The notes under the pieces were generated by a model. That model did no database searches, was not told the origin of the DNA, and saw only the letters and a program-made list of their open reading frames with translations. This document shows, in pieces, positions 33,537 through 43,560 of a DNA stretch of 64,000 nucleotides. This stretch comes from Chaetoderma sp. LZ-2023a (Eukaryota > Mollusca > Caudofoveata > Chaetodermatida > Chaetodermatidae). The stretch is from positions 29,001-93,000 of the forward strand of contig JAVVLW010002922.1 of the NCBI GenBank assembly GCA_034401795.1, written 5' to 3'. The translations under genes and the position numbers were made by a program. Numbering within the stretch: position 1 is the first letter of the stretch; every line of letters starts with the position of its first letter.

Positions 33537-34375
33537 TAGCTGATTTCCTCTGTCACCTCTATGATGCCTATAGCCTCAAGCCTAACTCTATTGCTGGTTA
33601 TAAGTCAGCTTTAATGTCTGTTATTCCTTGCTTGGCTAAGAGGGGAAGTGATGAAGTAAATACATTAAATGTATTAATTAAAGGCATGGGCAATCTAAGA
33701 CCAAGGAATCCACCTGTGATTCCGTCTTGGAGTTTATCGCTAGTGCTTCAAGTACTAGGTGATAAGCCTTTTGAACCACTTAGTTCCATTTCTATGAAAC
33801 TATTAACACTGAAGACTGTGTTTTTAATTGCTGCGGCCTCGGCTAGGCGTAGGAGTGAAATTCATGCCTTATCAGCCGAGGATGACCGTTTTGTGGTTTC
33901 AGGGGAAGGCCTTAAGCTGCTACCTAGGATTAATTTCTTGGCTAAAAATCAGTCGTTGAAATATCCAGGTCAACCTATTATTTTGCCTGCTTTAACTAGA
34001 TATGATCCTAATTCTAAAGCATGGTGTCCCGTCCGGGCGCTGCGCCGATACAAACAACGTACGGCGGAGTGGCGCACCGACCAGTCAGCGTTATGGTTGT
34101 CATATATTGAACCCCATGGCAGGGCTTCTAAGGACACCATTTCCAGGTGGATTGTGGAATGCATTCAGTTTTGCCATAAATCCGCCACCGGGAAGCAGGT
34201 TGACGTGGCCAAGGCTCACAGTGTCCGCGGCGTAGTGACATCCACGGCCCTATTTAATGGGGTCCCTGTGGATGATATTATGTCGGTGGCTCAGTGGCAC
34301 TGTGAGTCAAGTTTTACAGACCATTATCTCCGTGACACCTCTAATCCTCTCGCCTTGTCGGTTTTGAAAAAATAA
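31439..34375 (+). CDS. tyrosine recombinase of DIRS C, with 5' extension overlapping RT
   Basis: The recombinase core is at about residues 645-978. The SAM-like domain is GSTSRAYNYKINRFAEWC and following. Box I is ASARRRSEIHALSAE (arginine cluster 803-805). Then come H927-x-x-R930 (AHSVRGVV), W953 (AQWHCESSF) and the nucleophile Y963 (TDHYLRD). These are the R-H-R-W-Y residues of tyrosine recombinases. The core overlaps RT only at its N-terminus. The preceding ~650 codons are Ser-rich and lie wholly inside the RT/RNase H gene in another frame, yet stay open. Whether that part is translated is unknown. Confidence 0.88.
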   Translation: MYGDGDSAALACLVSTAVPRWTGGRPASRPHARVGTVNSGPFSLAMAFRRVSSRVDDRPAVATVSSASLDSHSERSRAKVVYRGGDKFPRTKGSYSAGTKVSGLLFNPVLSNKTHRRVETDSQPQAIEQVHRDAQFQDGNGALGVGGVGEGDVDGVDRFEGRLFPHPHPREFLSLPEICIPGQTVGIQGVALRNFHGSSGFHPCGSCDHSIPPQEKHSSPHIHRRLAVESAHPRKFVGQSGDCFENSHRLRLDDQFPKIRADSIPEVCLPGDVLRSRDRICLSYSGGSSETHLINSVSVRQSSCPGTGLLENAGVDGFIGTSHSSGRLTQAADPVVSHDTMDPEYRFAGLECVSVGASDSPPAMVVEYRESLAGGFANPSPPSGDCVYRCVDGGLGSLPGRVHDIRALESGTVKGTYKSTGAKSSSPGPGTFLTESSGQDCSYSFRQLNSCDLHKPPGRNEVAQSLYDDMETALLVSGSPDYLESSSYSGKVKPASRLIEPKDECFTHGMATKSMCGGSSVRPLGETQHRFVRNEEECEDDDVRLSDSGSKRFRNRCVSYQLGENVCIRIPSSNPDSKNSSENQARGMPSASDRPGLAKPIMVYGSAGPSGLQSGSSASDGRYYLPGQGPSQQSVNVQIDCVDVVKESRIKEGFSEQAAMFMAKARRGSTSRAYNYKINRFAEWCSKRCIDPMDSSIQVVADFLCHLYDAYSLKPNSIAGYKSALMSVIPCLAKRGSDEVNTLNVLIKGMGNLRPRNPPVIPSWSLSLVLQVLGDKPFEPLSSISMKLLTLKTVFLIAAASARRRSEIHALSAEDDRFVVSGEGLKLLPRINFLAKNQSLKYPGQPIILPALTRYDPNSKAWCPVRALRRYKQRTAEWRTDQSALWLSYIEPHGRASKDTISRWIVECIQFCHKSATGKQVDVAKAHSVRGVVTSTALFNGVPVDDIMSVAQWHCESSFTDHYLRDTSNPLALSVLKK

Positions 34376-34908
34376 ATCGGTTTATATTTTTTGAGGAGGT
34401 TTTTCCTCATTACTTATATATTTCACAATTAATTTATGGAAACACCCACTTTTTTGGGCCTGCATCAGTCTTTACCAATGGGAAGATGATGTCAGCAGCC
34501 TTTTCAACAAGGTCAGTCTTGTTCATGTGTTGTCCGTTGTTGATTGTATTGTCACGATTACCCGTTATTAATATGGTGATGGTTTGTGTATTTGTGTGGT
34601 TCATTGTTGAGAGTTACGAAAATGGAGCTTTTTCGTCTCTGTCCTGTAGTACATGGCACTTGTACGTAGAGAGCGTATAGGACATTGAGGTCAGTCGACT
34701 CTTCCTCCCAGGAAGGAGGGGGGGGGGTGCGCATATGACATTCGGTCATCTCTCATACATCGGTGGTGTTATCCGATGGTTAGTCAAATCCTGACTGTTT
34801 TTTCTTACAGTTTCAGAAGTTTAAGTGCCTTAAACGCAGAAAAGCGTATAGGGATGAGCTGGTCTTTTGACCTCGCCTCCCTCCCGCCAGATTCACTTTC
34901 GAATTCTG
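34376..34908 (+). other. 3' spacer of DIRS C
   Basis: Non-coding sequence between the recombinase stop and the ICR. It contains a G tract near 34721 and 'gaggcgaggtcaaaagacca'-type sequence (inverted here) that is shared by AB, D, E and F. Confidence 0.7.
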
Positions 34909-35009
34909 GCAATATCAAAAGTATTAGGGAGGTAAGTATACTCTTGAAGTGAAATAAACGAAATCTAGGATTTCTTTTTTCACGAGAGAGTTGATACTTA
35001 CCTCCCTAG
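34909..35009. repeat. internal complementary region (ICR) of DIRS C
   Basis: 34909-34954 is the inverted copy of the left outer end (28230 onward). 34955-35009 is the inverted copy of the right outer end (35239-35293). The two halves abut at gaagtgaaa|taaacgaaat, the reverse complement of a joined right-to-left circle junction. This is the diagnostic DIRS feature. Confidence 0.9.
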
Positions 35010-35014
35010 ATACG

Positions 35015-35047
35015 GACCCGGCCTCTCCACCCCACAGAGGCTCGGTC
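35015..35047. repeat. conserved 33-nt hairpin of DIRS C
   Basis: GACCCGGCCTCT...AGAGGCTCGGTC, two mismatches in a 12-bp stem. It sits between the ICR and the right ITR, as in AB, D, E and F. Confidence 0.75.
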
Positions 35048-35077
35048 TTCAGGCTCTTAATAGTTGCATGTGTGTCA

Positions 35078-35293
35078 GCCAATAATCTAGTCAGAGGAAG
35101 TGCTAGTCTGCGCATGCGCGGTGGTGGGGCTGGCATCCGCCAGACTACGCTCTGACTCCCTGCCCAGTAGGGGCACCTAACTGTTTTAAATCTGAGTGTT
35201 TATTGAGTGAAAGCCAATATTTAGCAATATCAAAAGTATTAGGGAGGTAAGTATCAACTCTCTCGTGAAAAAAGAAATCCTAGATTTCGTTTA
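35078..35293. repeat. right terminal inverted repeat of DIRS C
   Basis: Inverted counterpart of 28230-28427, ending with the right-specific tail ctctctcgtgaaaaaagaaa...gatttcgttta at 35293. Confidence 0.9.
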
Positions 35294-35364
35294 ATTCATA
35301 TAAACATGTAAAACGTTAACACGTAATCTCAGCATGGTGTGCTTTTGTAGTAAAATTGTGTGTC

Positions 35365-35550
35365 ATTTAACCCTTTAACAATCATATCAGCCAAAAATGG
35401 CTTCTGCAGTGGTCTTGAGAAATGTCCATTTGCTGACCAACAGACGACTATAATTGAAAATTTACAACAAGAATGACTGGCTCATTAGCCCAGCCAGTCA
35501 TTCACTGGTAAATTTTCAAAAAGTATTCTCTTGGTCTGCAAATGGTTATT
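35365..35550. repeat. MITE-like palindromic repeat, family 1, copy 2
   Basis: The same palindromic core as 4064-4266 (aaaatttac...aatgactggct / agccagtcatt...gtaaatttt) with flanking 'aatggcttctgcagtggtct'. It ends close to the LRR exon at 35596. Confidence 0.75.
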
Positions 35551-35595
35551 TTTTATGAGAAAATAGAAATTGATAGTGTGTTAAACAGTACTGAC

Positions 35596-35709
35596 CTATC
35601 ATTTCTACAGCCTTCTCAGTCAGTGTCTGCATGGATCTTGTTAGATCAATATGTGTTAGATTACTGCAGCCTTTCTCTAATACACACTGCAGGATGTTAT
35701 CAGTTAGTG
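35596..35709 (-). CDS. leucine-rich-repeat protein, internal exon (first recognised)
   Basis: A 114-nt exon, minus strand, with acceptor ttgggttttttcag and donor gtcagt. It enters with two bases of a codon and leaves with one (phase 1). It encodes LTDNILQCVLEKGCSNLTHI then DLTRSMQTLTEKAVEMI, an LRR with the lt...L..i...C..L..idL pattern. Its last base joins the exon at 24490-24587 to give an in-phase repeat boundary. Earlier exons (an F-box, if present) would lie at higher coordinates, beyond the retroelement nest or the window edge. Confidence 0.78.
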
Positions 35710-36013
35710 CTGAAAAAACCCAATAAATTCTGGTTAACACTAAAATTCTTTAATTAATTTGATTATTTGAAACACAGAAAACTAGAAACTAGAACGCAGG
35801 AATGGTCTAATATCATACAGGGCAAAAGAAATTACTGTTATACTTTCTACCATGTATAAGAAGAGAACTGGTTTTAAAATGTATATACAATGTCTATAAT
35901 CTATATAATGGAATGGCCATGCACCATATAAATAAAGGCTTCATGGAAACTCTCACCCTCCAGATAACAATAGCCATATAAACATGTCCACACTCAGCAT
36001 AATAGTATTCATT

Positions 36014-36246
36014 CTTTAATCCTCATATTTGTTTAAGAAACTTTAAATTTTCCCATAGAAAATGTCAATTTCTAGACCAAGGGAAGATTATTTTTGAAAA
36101 TTTATCACAGGAATGACTGGCTCAGTTATCGTGCCAGTCATTCTAGTAGTTAATTTTCAAAAATAATCTTCTCTTAGTCTGCCAATGGACGTTTCGTACG
36201 CCCACTGTAGAAGTCATTCTGGTCAGCGTAAGTGTTAACATGTTAA
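36014..36246. repeat. MITE-like palindromic repeat, family 1, copy 3
   Basis: Palindromic core 'gaatgactggctcagtta' mirrored by 'gtgccagtcattctagtag', with outer 'aatgtcaatttctagaccaa'. Confidence 0.75.
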
Positions 36247-36589
36247 AGTGAAGTGACATTAGGAATCTGAAGTGGTCGGAGTAAAGCCGGTGTGAAAGGA
36301 TTCACCAGTTATCCACCACACTTCACTCTGATGCACACAGAAAGCACACTACTAAACTTACAGTGAAAGTCTGAGAACATATTGCTGAACTCTAGTATAT
36401 GCAGCCCGAACCAGGAACTTCTACACAGATTTCGCCAATGACTAGACACTAAAAAAGATGTGGAAAAATGCTAAATGATAGAACTATATAGAATTTGCTT
36501 CTTTGACAGACATATATGCAGGATAGATACGTCAAAACTGGCAATCAGAGGATGTAATTTTGCAGAGCAAATGATGATACATATATGAT

Positions 36590-37934
36590 AAACAATTAAC
36601 ACCACTTTCTATGTGACAATCTCATAACACCACTATGTATGTGACACTCTCATAACACCACTATGTATGTGACACTCTCATAACACCACTGTCTATGTGA
36701 CACTCTCATAACACCACTGTCTTTGTTACCATCTCATAACACCACTGTATTTGTGACACTCTCATAACACCACTGTCTTTGTTACCATCTCATAACACCA
36801 CTGTATTTGTGACACTCTCATAAGACCACTGTCTGTGTGACACTCTCATAACACCACTTTCTTTGTGACAATCTCATAACACCACTATCTATGTGACACT
36901 CTCATAACACTACTTTCTATGTGACAACCTCATAACACCACTGTCTATGTGGCAACCTCATAACACACCTGTCTATGTGACACTCTCATAACACCACTGT
37001 CTATGTTACAATCGCATAACACCACTGTCTATGGGAGACTCATAACACCACTGTCTATGTGACAATCTCATGACACCACTTTCTATGTGACACTCTCATA
37101 ACACCACTGTCTATGTGACACCCTCATAACACCACTGTCTATGTGACAATCTCAAAACACCACTTTCTATGTAACAATCTCATAACACCACTTTCTATGT
37201 GACAATCTCATAACACCACTGTCTATGTCACACTCTCATAACACCACTGTCTATGTGACACTCTCATAACACCAGTGTCTATGTGACAATCTCATATCAC
37301 CACTTTCTAGGTGAACCTCTCATAACACCACTGTCTATGTGACACCCTCATAACACCAATGTCTATATGACCCTCTCATAACACCACTGTCTATGTTAGA
37401 ATCTCATAACACTACTGTCTATGTTACAATCTCATAACACCACTGTGTATATGACACTCTCATAACACCACTGTCTATGTTACAATCTCATAACACCACT
37501 GTCTATGTCACACTCTCATAACACCACTGTCTATGTGACACTCTCATAACACCACTGTCTGTGACAATCTCATATCACCACTTTATATGTGACAATCTCA
37601 TAACACCACTTTCTATGTGATAATCTCATAACACCACTGTCTATGTTACAATCTCATAACACTACTGTCTATGTGACAATCTCATAACACCACTTTATAT
37701 GTGACACTCTCATAACACCACTTTCTATGTGACAATCTCATAACACCACTTTCTATGTGAACCTCTCATAACACCACTTTCTATGTGACACTCATAACAC
37801 CACTTTCTATATCACTCTCATAACACCGCTGTCTTTGTGACTCTCATAACACCACTGTCCAGGTGACACCCCCATAACACCACAGTCTATGTGACACTCA
37901 CATAACACCGCTATCTATGTGACACTCCCATAAC
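36590..37934. repeat. 28-bp satellite array, left block
   Basis: About 48 tandem copies of a unit close to ctcataacaccactgtctat + gtgacaat. Variants differ by a few substitutions and short deletions. Non-coding. It continues after a LINE insertion at 38723-39557. Confidence 0.95.
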
Positions 37935-38715
37935 AGAAACTGGCCTGGCATAGAACATTAGGATCTTTGAGCGTTTAATTGTCAAAGGCTTGTGACATCC
38001 CAGTGTTTGGACATGACTACCGACACAAGCATGAGTTGAGCCCATACAATGCGTAGCTGCGTCCACGTTTGAAGCCACTTGGCCATGATCCGATGAAGTC
38101 ATCGATCTTGTCTCGGATGCGGCATAGAGTAACATTGGATAAGCTTTTCCGTATGCTGTTGAGGAGCACAATGGGCCACAGCTTGGTTGCGGGTGGTGGT
38201 GATGGTGGCGGTGGCGGTGGCAGGTGGCTTCTTGGGCTTAGGTAGCGCGATACAGCGTCGATGGGAAGGTGGTGCATAAAAGCTGAATTAATTAGGTGCG
38301 TGATCAGTTTTGAGATAATGTCACTTGCATATTTGAATACTTCATTGCTCATGCCATCAGGTCCAGATGCATATCCATTTTTCAGGGCTTTTAAGTGCCT
38401 TATCAACTTCTGCTGTTTTAATTGGTGTTAGTAATGGCCTGGGATCTCCTGAGAATGGGTGCAAGAGCTCATCATTATGGTCAGTGAACTGTTCCTTGAA
38501 CCATTCTCGAATCGCCTTGGCTTTGCCCTGGTCAGTCCCGATAGTGTCCTTCAGAGTTGTGTATAGTGAGTGGTGGTGTGTAGGTCAGTAACTCTCGGAG
38601 CTCGGGCTGCCCGAAACATTTTGTGACAGTCATCCATGGCAGTGATCTCATCTACTCGGGAGTCTGCTTGTTGAATAGCAAGATCTTTTAAGCGTTCACT
38701 AATGTGGCGCACCTC
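37935..38715 (-). pseudogene. non-LTR (LINE) reverse transcriptase fragment inserted in satellite
   Basis: The minus-strand translation has the RT entry region IRHLKALKNGYASGPDGMSN followed by EVFKYASDIISKLI (finger motifs). After a Pro-rich expansion comes WPIVLLNSIRKSLSNVTLCR with IRDKID (RT motif 2) and GFKRGRSYA. The upstream frame holds VPKTEVRHISERLKDL. The catalytic [YF]ADD box is absent, since the fragment ends before it. Both edges are the satellite word cataac, so the insertion is younger than the array. Confidence 0.8.
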
Positions 38716-38722
38716 TGTCTTT

Positions 38723-39557
38723 GGGACTCTCATAACACCACTGTCTATATAACAATCTCATAACACCACTGTCTTTGTGACAATCTCATAACACCACCGT
38801 CTTTGTGACAATCTCATAACACCACCGTTTTTGTGACACTCTCATAACACCGCTGTCTATCTTACAATCTCATAATGCCACTTTCTATGTGACACTCTCA
38901 TAACACTGCTGTCTTTGTGACTCTCATAACACCACTGTTCAGGTGACGCTCCCATAACACCACGGTCTATGTGACACTCCCATAACACCACTGTCTATGT
39001 GATACTATCATAACACCACTGTCTATGTGATACTATCATAACACCACTGTCTATGTGATACTATCATAACACCACTGTCTATGTGACAATCTCATAACAC
39101 TAGTCTATGTGACAATCTTATAACACTAGTCTATGTGACACTCTCATAATAACACTGTCTATGTGACACTCTCATAATAACAGTCTATGTGACACACTCA
39201 TAACACCACTTTCTATCTGACAATCTCATAACACCACTGTCTATGTTACAATCTCATAACACTAGTCTACGTGACACTCTCATAACACCACTGCCTATGT
39301 GATACTCTCATAACGCTACTGTCTATATGACACTCTCATAATACCACTGTCTATGTTACAATCTCATAACACTAGTCTATGTGACAATCTAACACCACTG
39401 TCTATATGACACTCTCATAATAACACTGTCTATGTGACACTCTCATAACACCACTTTCTATGTTACAATCTCATAACACCACTGTCCAGGTGACACTCTC
39501 ATAACATCACAGTCTATGTGACACTCCCATAATACCCGTCTATGTGACACTCTCATA
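38723..39557. repeat. 28-bp satellite array, right block
   Basis: Continuation of the ctcataacaccactgtctat array to the point where DIRS-like element H begins (ctcataac|gaccagac). Several units are shortened. Confidence 0.95.
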
Positions 39558-39640
39558 ACGACCAGACGACCCGGAGGGTCTGGTCTTATGTTTTACTAAT
39601 TACATATACCTACCTCCCTGCATTACTATAGCTCTCTGAA
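39558..39640. repeat. right terminal repeat of H
   Basis: Includes 'gtctggtcttatgttttact' and 'catatacctacctccctgca'. It is inverted at 40261-40330. An internal hairpin, AGACGACC/GGTCTGGTCT-like, is visible. Confidence 0.75.
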
Positions 39641-40260
39641 GGGAAGCGTAGTAGGATGAATTTTTTACAGCCAATGTTTGATGGGTATTGTGTTACAGAG
39701 TGATTGAAGGCTTCTTCAGGAATCTCCATACTCTCTCTAATGATGAGATCCATAGTATAATTCGCTTGAATGTTATATCTCAGAATGAGGCAAGAAGAGG
39801 GTTAATCCAATACACATAGACACTGAGAAGGTCATTAAGCACAATGACAACCTCATTGGCTGATAGCTATCACATGACCTTGTTGTAGCAACCAAGACTT
39901 CATTCCTTTGACGAATCCAGCCATATAATCCAGCTTTAAGCAGATCCATGAAGAGGCAGATGATCCTGTCACTACTCGGCTCTGAATATCTGACTAAAGC
40001 TGAAATTAAAAACTAGCCTAAATACTCCACATTGTATGACAGGAAATACTCCACATTATATGACACGAAATTTCATTCTGAAATACCCAAATATGTTAAA
40101 ATCTGACATATTCTGGTATACCCAAAGGCTGAATGATATAATGACTATCTTATGTTGACTATAACTAATCTAACAAGATATGACCATTACAATGAAGCCT
40201 CAAGCCCTTCCCCCCCCCCCCACCCCCAAAATTTGACAGAGGGGAGGCTTGAGGTGGGCG

Positions 40261-40375
40261 GTAATGCAAGGAGATAGGTATATGTAATTAGTAAAACCTA
40301 AGACCAGACACTCCGTGTAGTCTGGTCGTTATTACTACATTACAACCTACCTCCTTGTATTACCATAGCTCAAAT
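40261..40375. repeat. ICR of H
   Basis: 40261-40330 is the inverted copy of the right end (aatgcaaggagataggtata, then accagacact...tctggtcgtt). 40331-40375 (attactacattacaacctac and on) should be the complement of the missing left end. Confidence 0.65.
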
Positions 40376-40702
40376 ACAGATTTCAATATTGAACAAAGTC
40401 GAATTTTGCTCAACATTGATGTAAAAATAGAGACGAGTACGAAGTTAGTAATAACAAGATGAGTAAGATACCATAAAAAGATAATTCCTCAGAATTACTC
40501 TCAAAGCATCTAATAGAAAGAAACGGAAGAAAAATGGGGAAGATAAGCAGGTGGATCATAAACGACTCCAAGAAGACAAGGAAGAGAAAGATCATGTAAA
40601 AGGAAATGAATAAATAAGGGTGATGAAAGTGATGATATGATAGAAGTGAAATACACACATGAGAAAGAAGTAATGAACTCGCACTCACCCCTAATATAAC
40701 TC

Positions 40703-41383
40703 TTATACGAATGAAGATGATGAAGGACAAGAAGATGATGATGAAAAAGGAATAAGAATCATGGTCCCTGAGGCTACCTTATGAATGTACTTATAGAAAA
40801 AGGAAGAGGGTCCAGAATCTTTAAGAAAGAAAATAATAAAGGTATTTTCTAATTTCCAGTTAGCAACTTGCATAATGTCATCTAGAGAAGATCCATTAAA
40901 AAGGGTGCAAGAGGTGGCAAGGCCCCTAACATCATGGGCCTTAACACCCATTATAGCATTGTCCCCAGGGGAGGCCAAATCATGACAGATTTTAATGGTA
41001 TTGACTATCCAACGAGAAATAGTTGATAAGGAGGCAGGACGATCTACACCTTCAGCAAATGTAACCCAAAGATGTCTAATGTCGGATCGTATGGATTCAG
41101 TGCGAAGCTTATACCTATTAAGGGCCCTAACTGGGCACCAGACAGAATCATCTGGTGAAAGGGAAGAAAGTTTATGAATTATAATAGGTTTACCCAAGAA
41201 TTTAACAGGCTGAATTTTGGACAGAAATTCTGCCCTGGAATAGAGAATAATGCTATTCCCAGTAATCTGAAACCTATTTAATTCAGCAGAGAGAGCATGA
41301 ATTTCAGAACGATGGCTGGCTGAAGCTATTACTAACAGGAATACTGCTTGAAGGGCAAGATGATTTAAGCAAACAGAACCCAA
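40703..41383 (-). pseudogene. tyrosine recombinase of H, nucleophile lost
   Basis: Catalytic-domain fragment with box I ASHRSEIHALSAE, the middle VWCPVRALNRYKLRT, H-x-x-R in KAHDVRGLATS and W in VANWKLENTF. Where C, D and F have the nucleophile in TDHYLRD, this copy reads IIFFLKD, so the tyrosine is phenylalanine. The N-terminal SAM-like domain is not in the same frame. The C-terminal Ser/Phe tail is read-through. It is about as distant from the C/D/F enzyme as a separate DIRS lineage. Confidence 0.78.
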
Positions 41384-41977
41384 AGGTTCAGTGCTTTCCC
41401 TCTAGGACCTGAAGAACACGTGAAATGTTCCAAGTAGGAAGGGGTTTCTTAAAGGGGGGTCTAGAATTACCCATACCTCTAATGAGGTCATGAAAGTTTC
41501 TGAACTTGTACCGACGGATCAATAAGACACTGAACAAAGATGTTCAGACCAAAATGAAAGGATCTGATAGTGTTAACTGCAAGCTTCTTTTTGTCAAAGG
41601 AAAACCAGAAAGTCAGTGACTTGAGTTACAGAGACCTCAGAGGGCAGGATAGAATGGTCTGGGCACTATTTTTTTAAAACTCAAATCGAGCTTTATAAAT
41701 GTTTCGAGTGGAAGATCTGAGGGATTTCTCCAGAATTTTGTGAGATCTGACTGAAAGATTGACAAAGAAAGGCGCAGCTCAACAACTTCCAGACTTACAA
41801 GCGAAAGATTTCTGGCTTTTTGATGGAGAATCCAGCCTCTGTTCTGGGACAATAGATTGTGGGAGACAGGAAGAAGCAGAGGGAGATCTAGATGAGGGTC
41901 CAGGAGATCCGGAAACCACGAGTTTGTCGGCTCAAAACGGAGCCATTAATAGGACTACACAACGATGTTGTCTGATC

Positions 41978-43330
41978 TTACTGAGAACCTGTGGAATGAG
42001 TAACGTCGGGGGAAAGGCGTAAGAGAACATGTTGTCTCAAGACCGAGTTAGAGCATCTACTGAAAGAGCCATGGGTTCTGGAAAGGGAAATATGAAGGTG
42101 GATATCTTTCTGTTCGTGAAGGCAGCAAACAGGTCTATGTGGGGACGACCGAACTGAAGAAAAATCGACTGGGCTACTACCTCTTTCAAGGGTGAGATAA
42201 CTGGTCGGCCAGAAATTCAGTTTGCCTGGGACATGGGATGCTTGAAGAGAAATGTTGTGGGACTTGCACCACTGAAGCAAGATCATGGACTCTCGACAGA
42301 GAGAGACCGACCGGTCCCCCCTCGAAGATTGATGAACGAGACCACTGTGAAAATGTCTGATCTGATAAGAATTGACATACCGAGAATCAAGGGATCCCAA
42401 TGATCTAGGGCATGGAAAACAGCCCACAGTTCTAAAAGGGAGACATGGGAGGAAGATTCTGTGAGGGACCAGGTACCCGAAATCTACCTGGAATCCCAAA
42501 TGTATTCCCATCCCTCCACGGATGCATCTGTGAAGATAATTGCCTGAGGGGTTGGAAGATGTAGAGGAACCCCTAATAAAAGGGACTAAACGTCTTTCCA
42601 AAACTGGAAATGATTGATGAGAGAGAACTTGATGAGAATTGGAAGATCCAGAGAATCTAGACTCATTCCAATGGGCCATAAGATAAAACTGGAAGGGTCT
42701 TCTCATCAAAGGAGCCCAAGGAATCACTTTTTTTTACTGAAAACATGAGGCCTGTGATTCTGAGAAAGGATCTGGCTGTAACTAATTAGCCTACCTTGAG
42801 AGCTTGAATTGTGGACATCAACGTCTGGACATTGGGAAGGGAGGGGAATAACTTCCCCTGAGAGAGAAAGCTGCGGGACATGTACCAGTGAAGAACGATC
42901 AGTGACGCTCAACAGATATAGACCAACCTGGACACACACACACACACACCCCTCCTGATGAAAGAAGAATGAGCCTACTGTGATATGTCTGATCGGATAA
43001 AGATTGAAAGACAGAGAATCAGGAGTTCCCAATGAACTAGGGTATGGAAAAACCAGCCACAGTTCTAAAAGGTTGATATGAAAGGAAGATTTTGTGAGGG
43101 ACCACGATCCTGAAATCTTCTTAGAGTCCCAGAAGGAGCCCCATCCTTGCAGGGATGTATCCGTGAAAAAGATGGCCTGAGGAGATGGTGGATAAAGAGG
43201 GACCCCAAATAACAGGGATTGACTGACTTTCCAAAAATGGTTCATGAGTTGAAATTGATGAAAATCCAATGATTAAGAAATCTAGACTGATTCCAGTGGG
43301 TCATAAGATAGAACTGGAAAGGTCTTTTCA
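41978..43330 (-). pseudogene. RNase H region of H, tandemly duplicated
   Basis: The copy at 42724-43269 encodes FFTDTSLQGWGSFWDSKKIS and FHINLLELWLV, the RNase H core with D and E. A second, diverged copy occupies 41978-42727 and shows the same nucleotide landmarks (gagggacca...ccatcc..g.a.gg and aggagcccaaggaatcactt) about 630 bp away. Both are frameshifted. Confidence 0.7.
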
Positions 43331-43405
43331 TCAGAGGAGCCCAAGGAATCACTTTCTATACCCCAAACATAAGACCTATGAATCTGACGAAAGATCTGGC
43401 CGAAA

Positions 43406-43560
43406 CTATCTGCCTACCTTGAGAGGTTGAATTGTGGATACCATGATCTGCACATTGGGCGGTAGGGAAATAACCTCCCCTGAGAGAGGTGGAAAGAGAC
43501 CTCCAGGTGCGTAAAAACACAGACCAGAGGGACCTTTCCTTAACATGATATCGTGTATAA
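43406..43560 (-). pseudogene. RT thumb remnant of H
   Basis: GEVISLPPNVQIMVSTIQPL resembles the GYVYPTQERVQKLISLIQSV segment that follows the RT palm in the C family. The palm itself is not found upstream. Confidence 0.45.

Larger units (their letters stand above)
28230..35293 (+). mobile_element. DIRS element C, full-length, plus strand
   Basis: A 7064-bp DIRS-type retrotransposon: left ITR, ~0.9-kb leader, gag, RT/RNase H, tyrosine recombinase, 3' spacer, ICR, hairpin, right ITR. All three large reading frames are open, and it is nearly identical to D and F, so it is a recent copy. DIRS elements use a tyrosine recombinase instead of an integrase and move through a circular DNA. It lies antisense to the LRR gene, in the intron between the exons at 35596 and 24587. 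Confidence 0.92.

Noticed and set aside
34955..35293. A ~338-bp block with perfect 54-bp inverted ends, repeated at 13374, 46080, 46397 and 55422, looked like an independent MITE.
   Set aside because: Its inner half is the DIRS right ITR and its first ~55 bases are the second half of the ICR. It always abuts the left-end half of the ICR, so it is the 3' end of the DIRS element itself.
36590..39557. Regular short repeats resembling a CRISPR array.
   Set aside because: There are no unique spacers. The whole 28-bp unit is tandem, the context is eukaryotic, and no cas genes are present.
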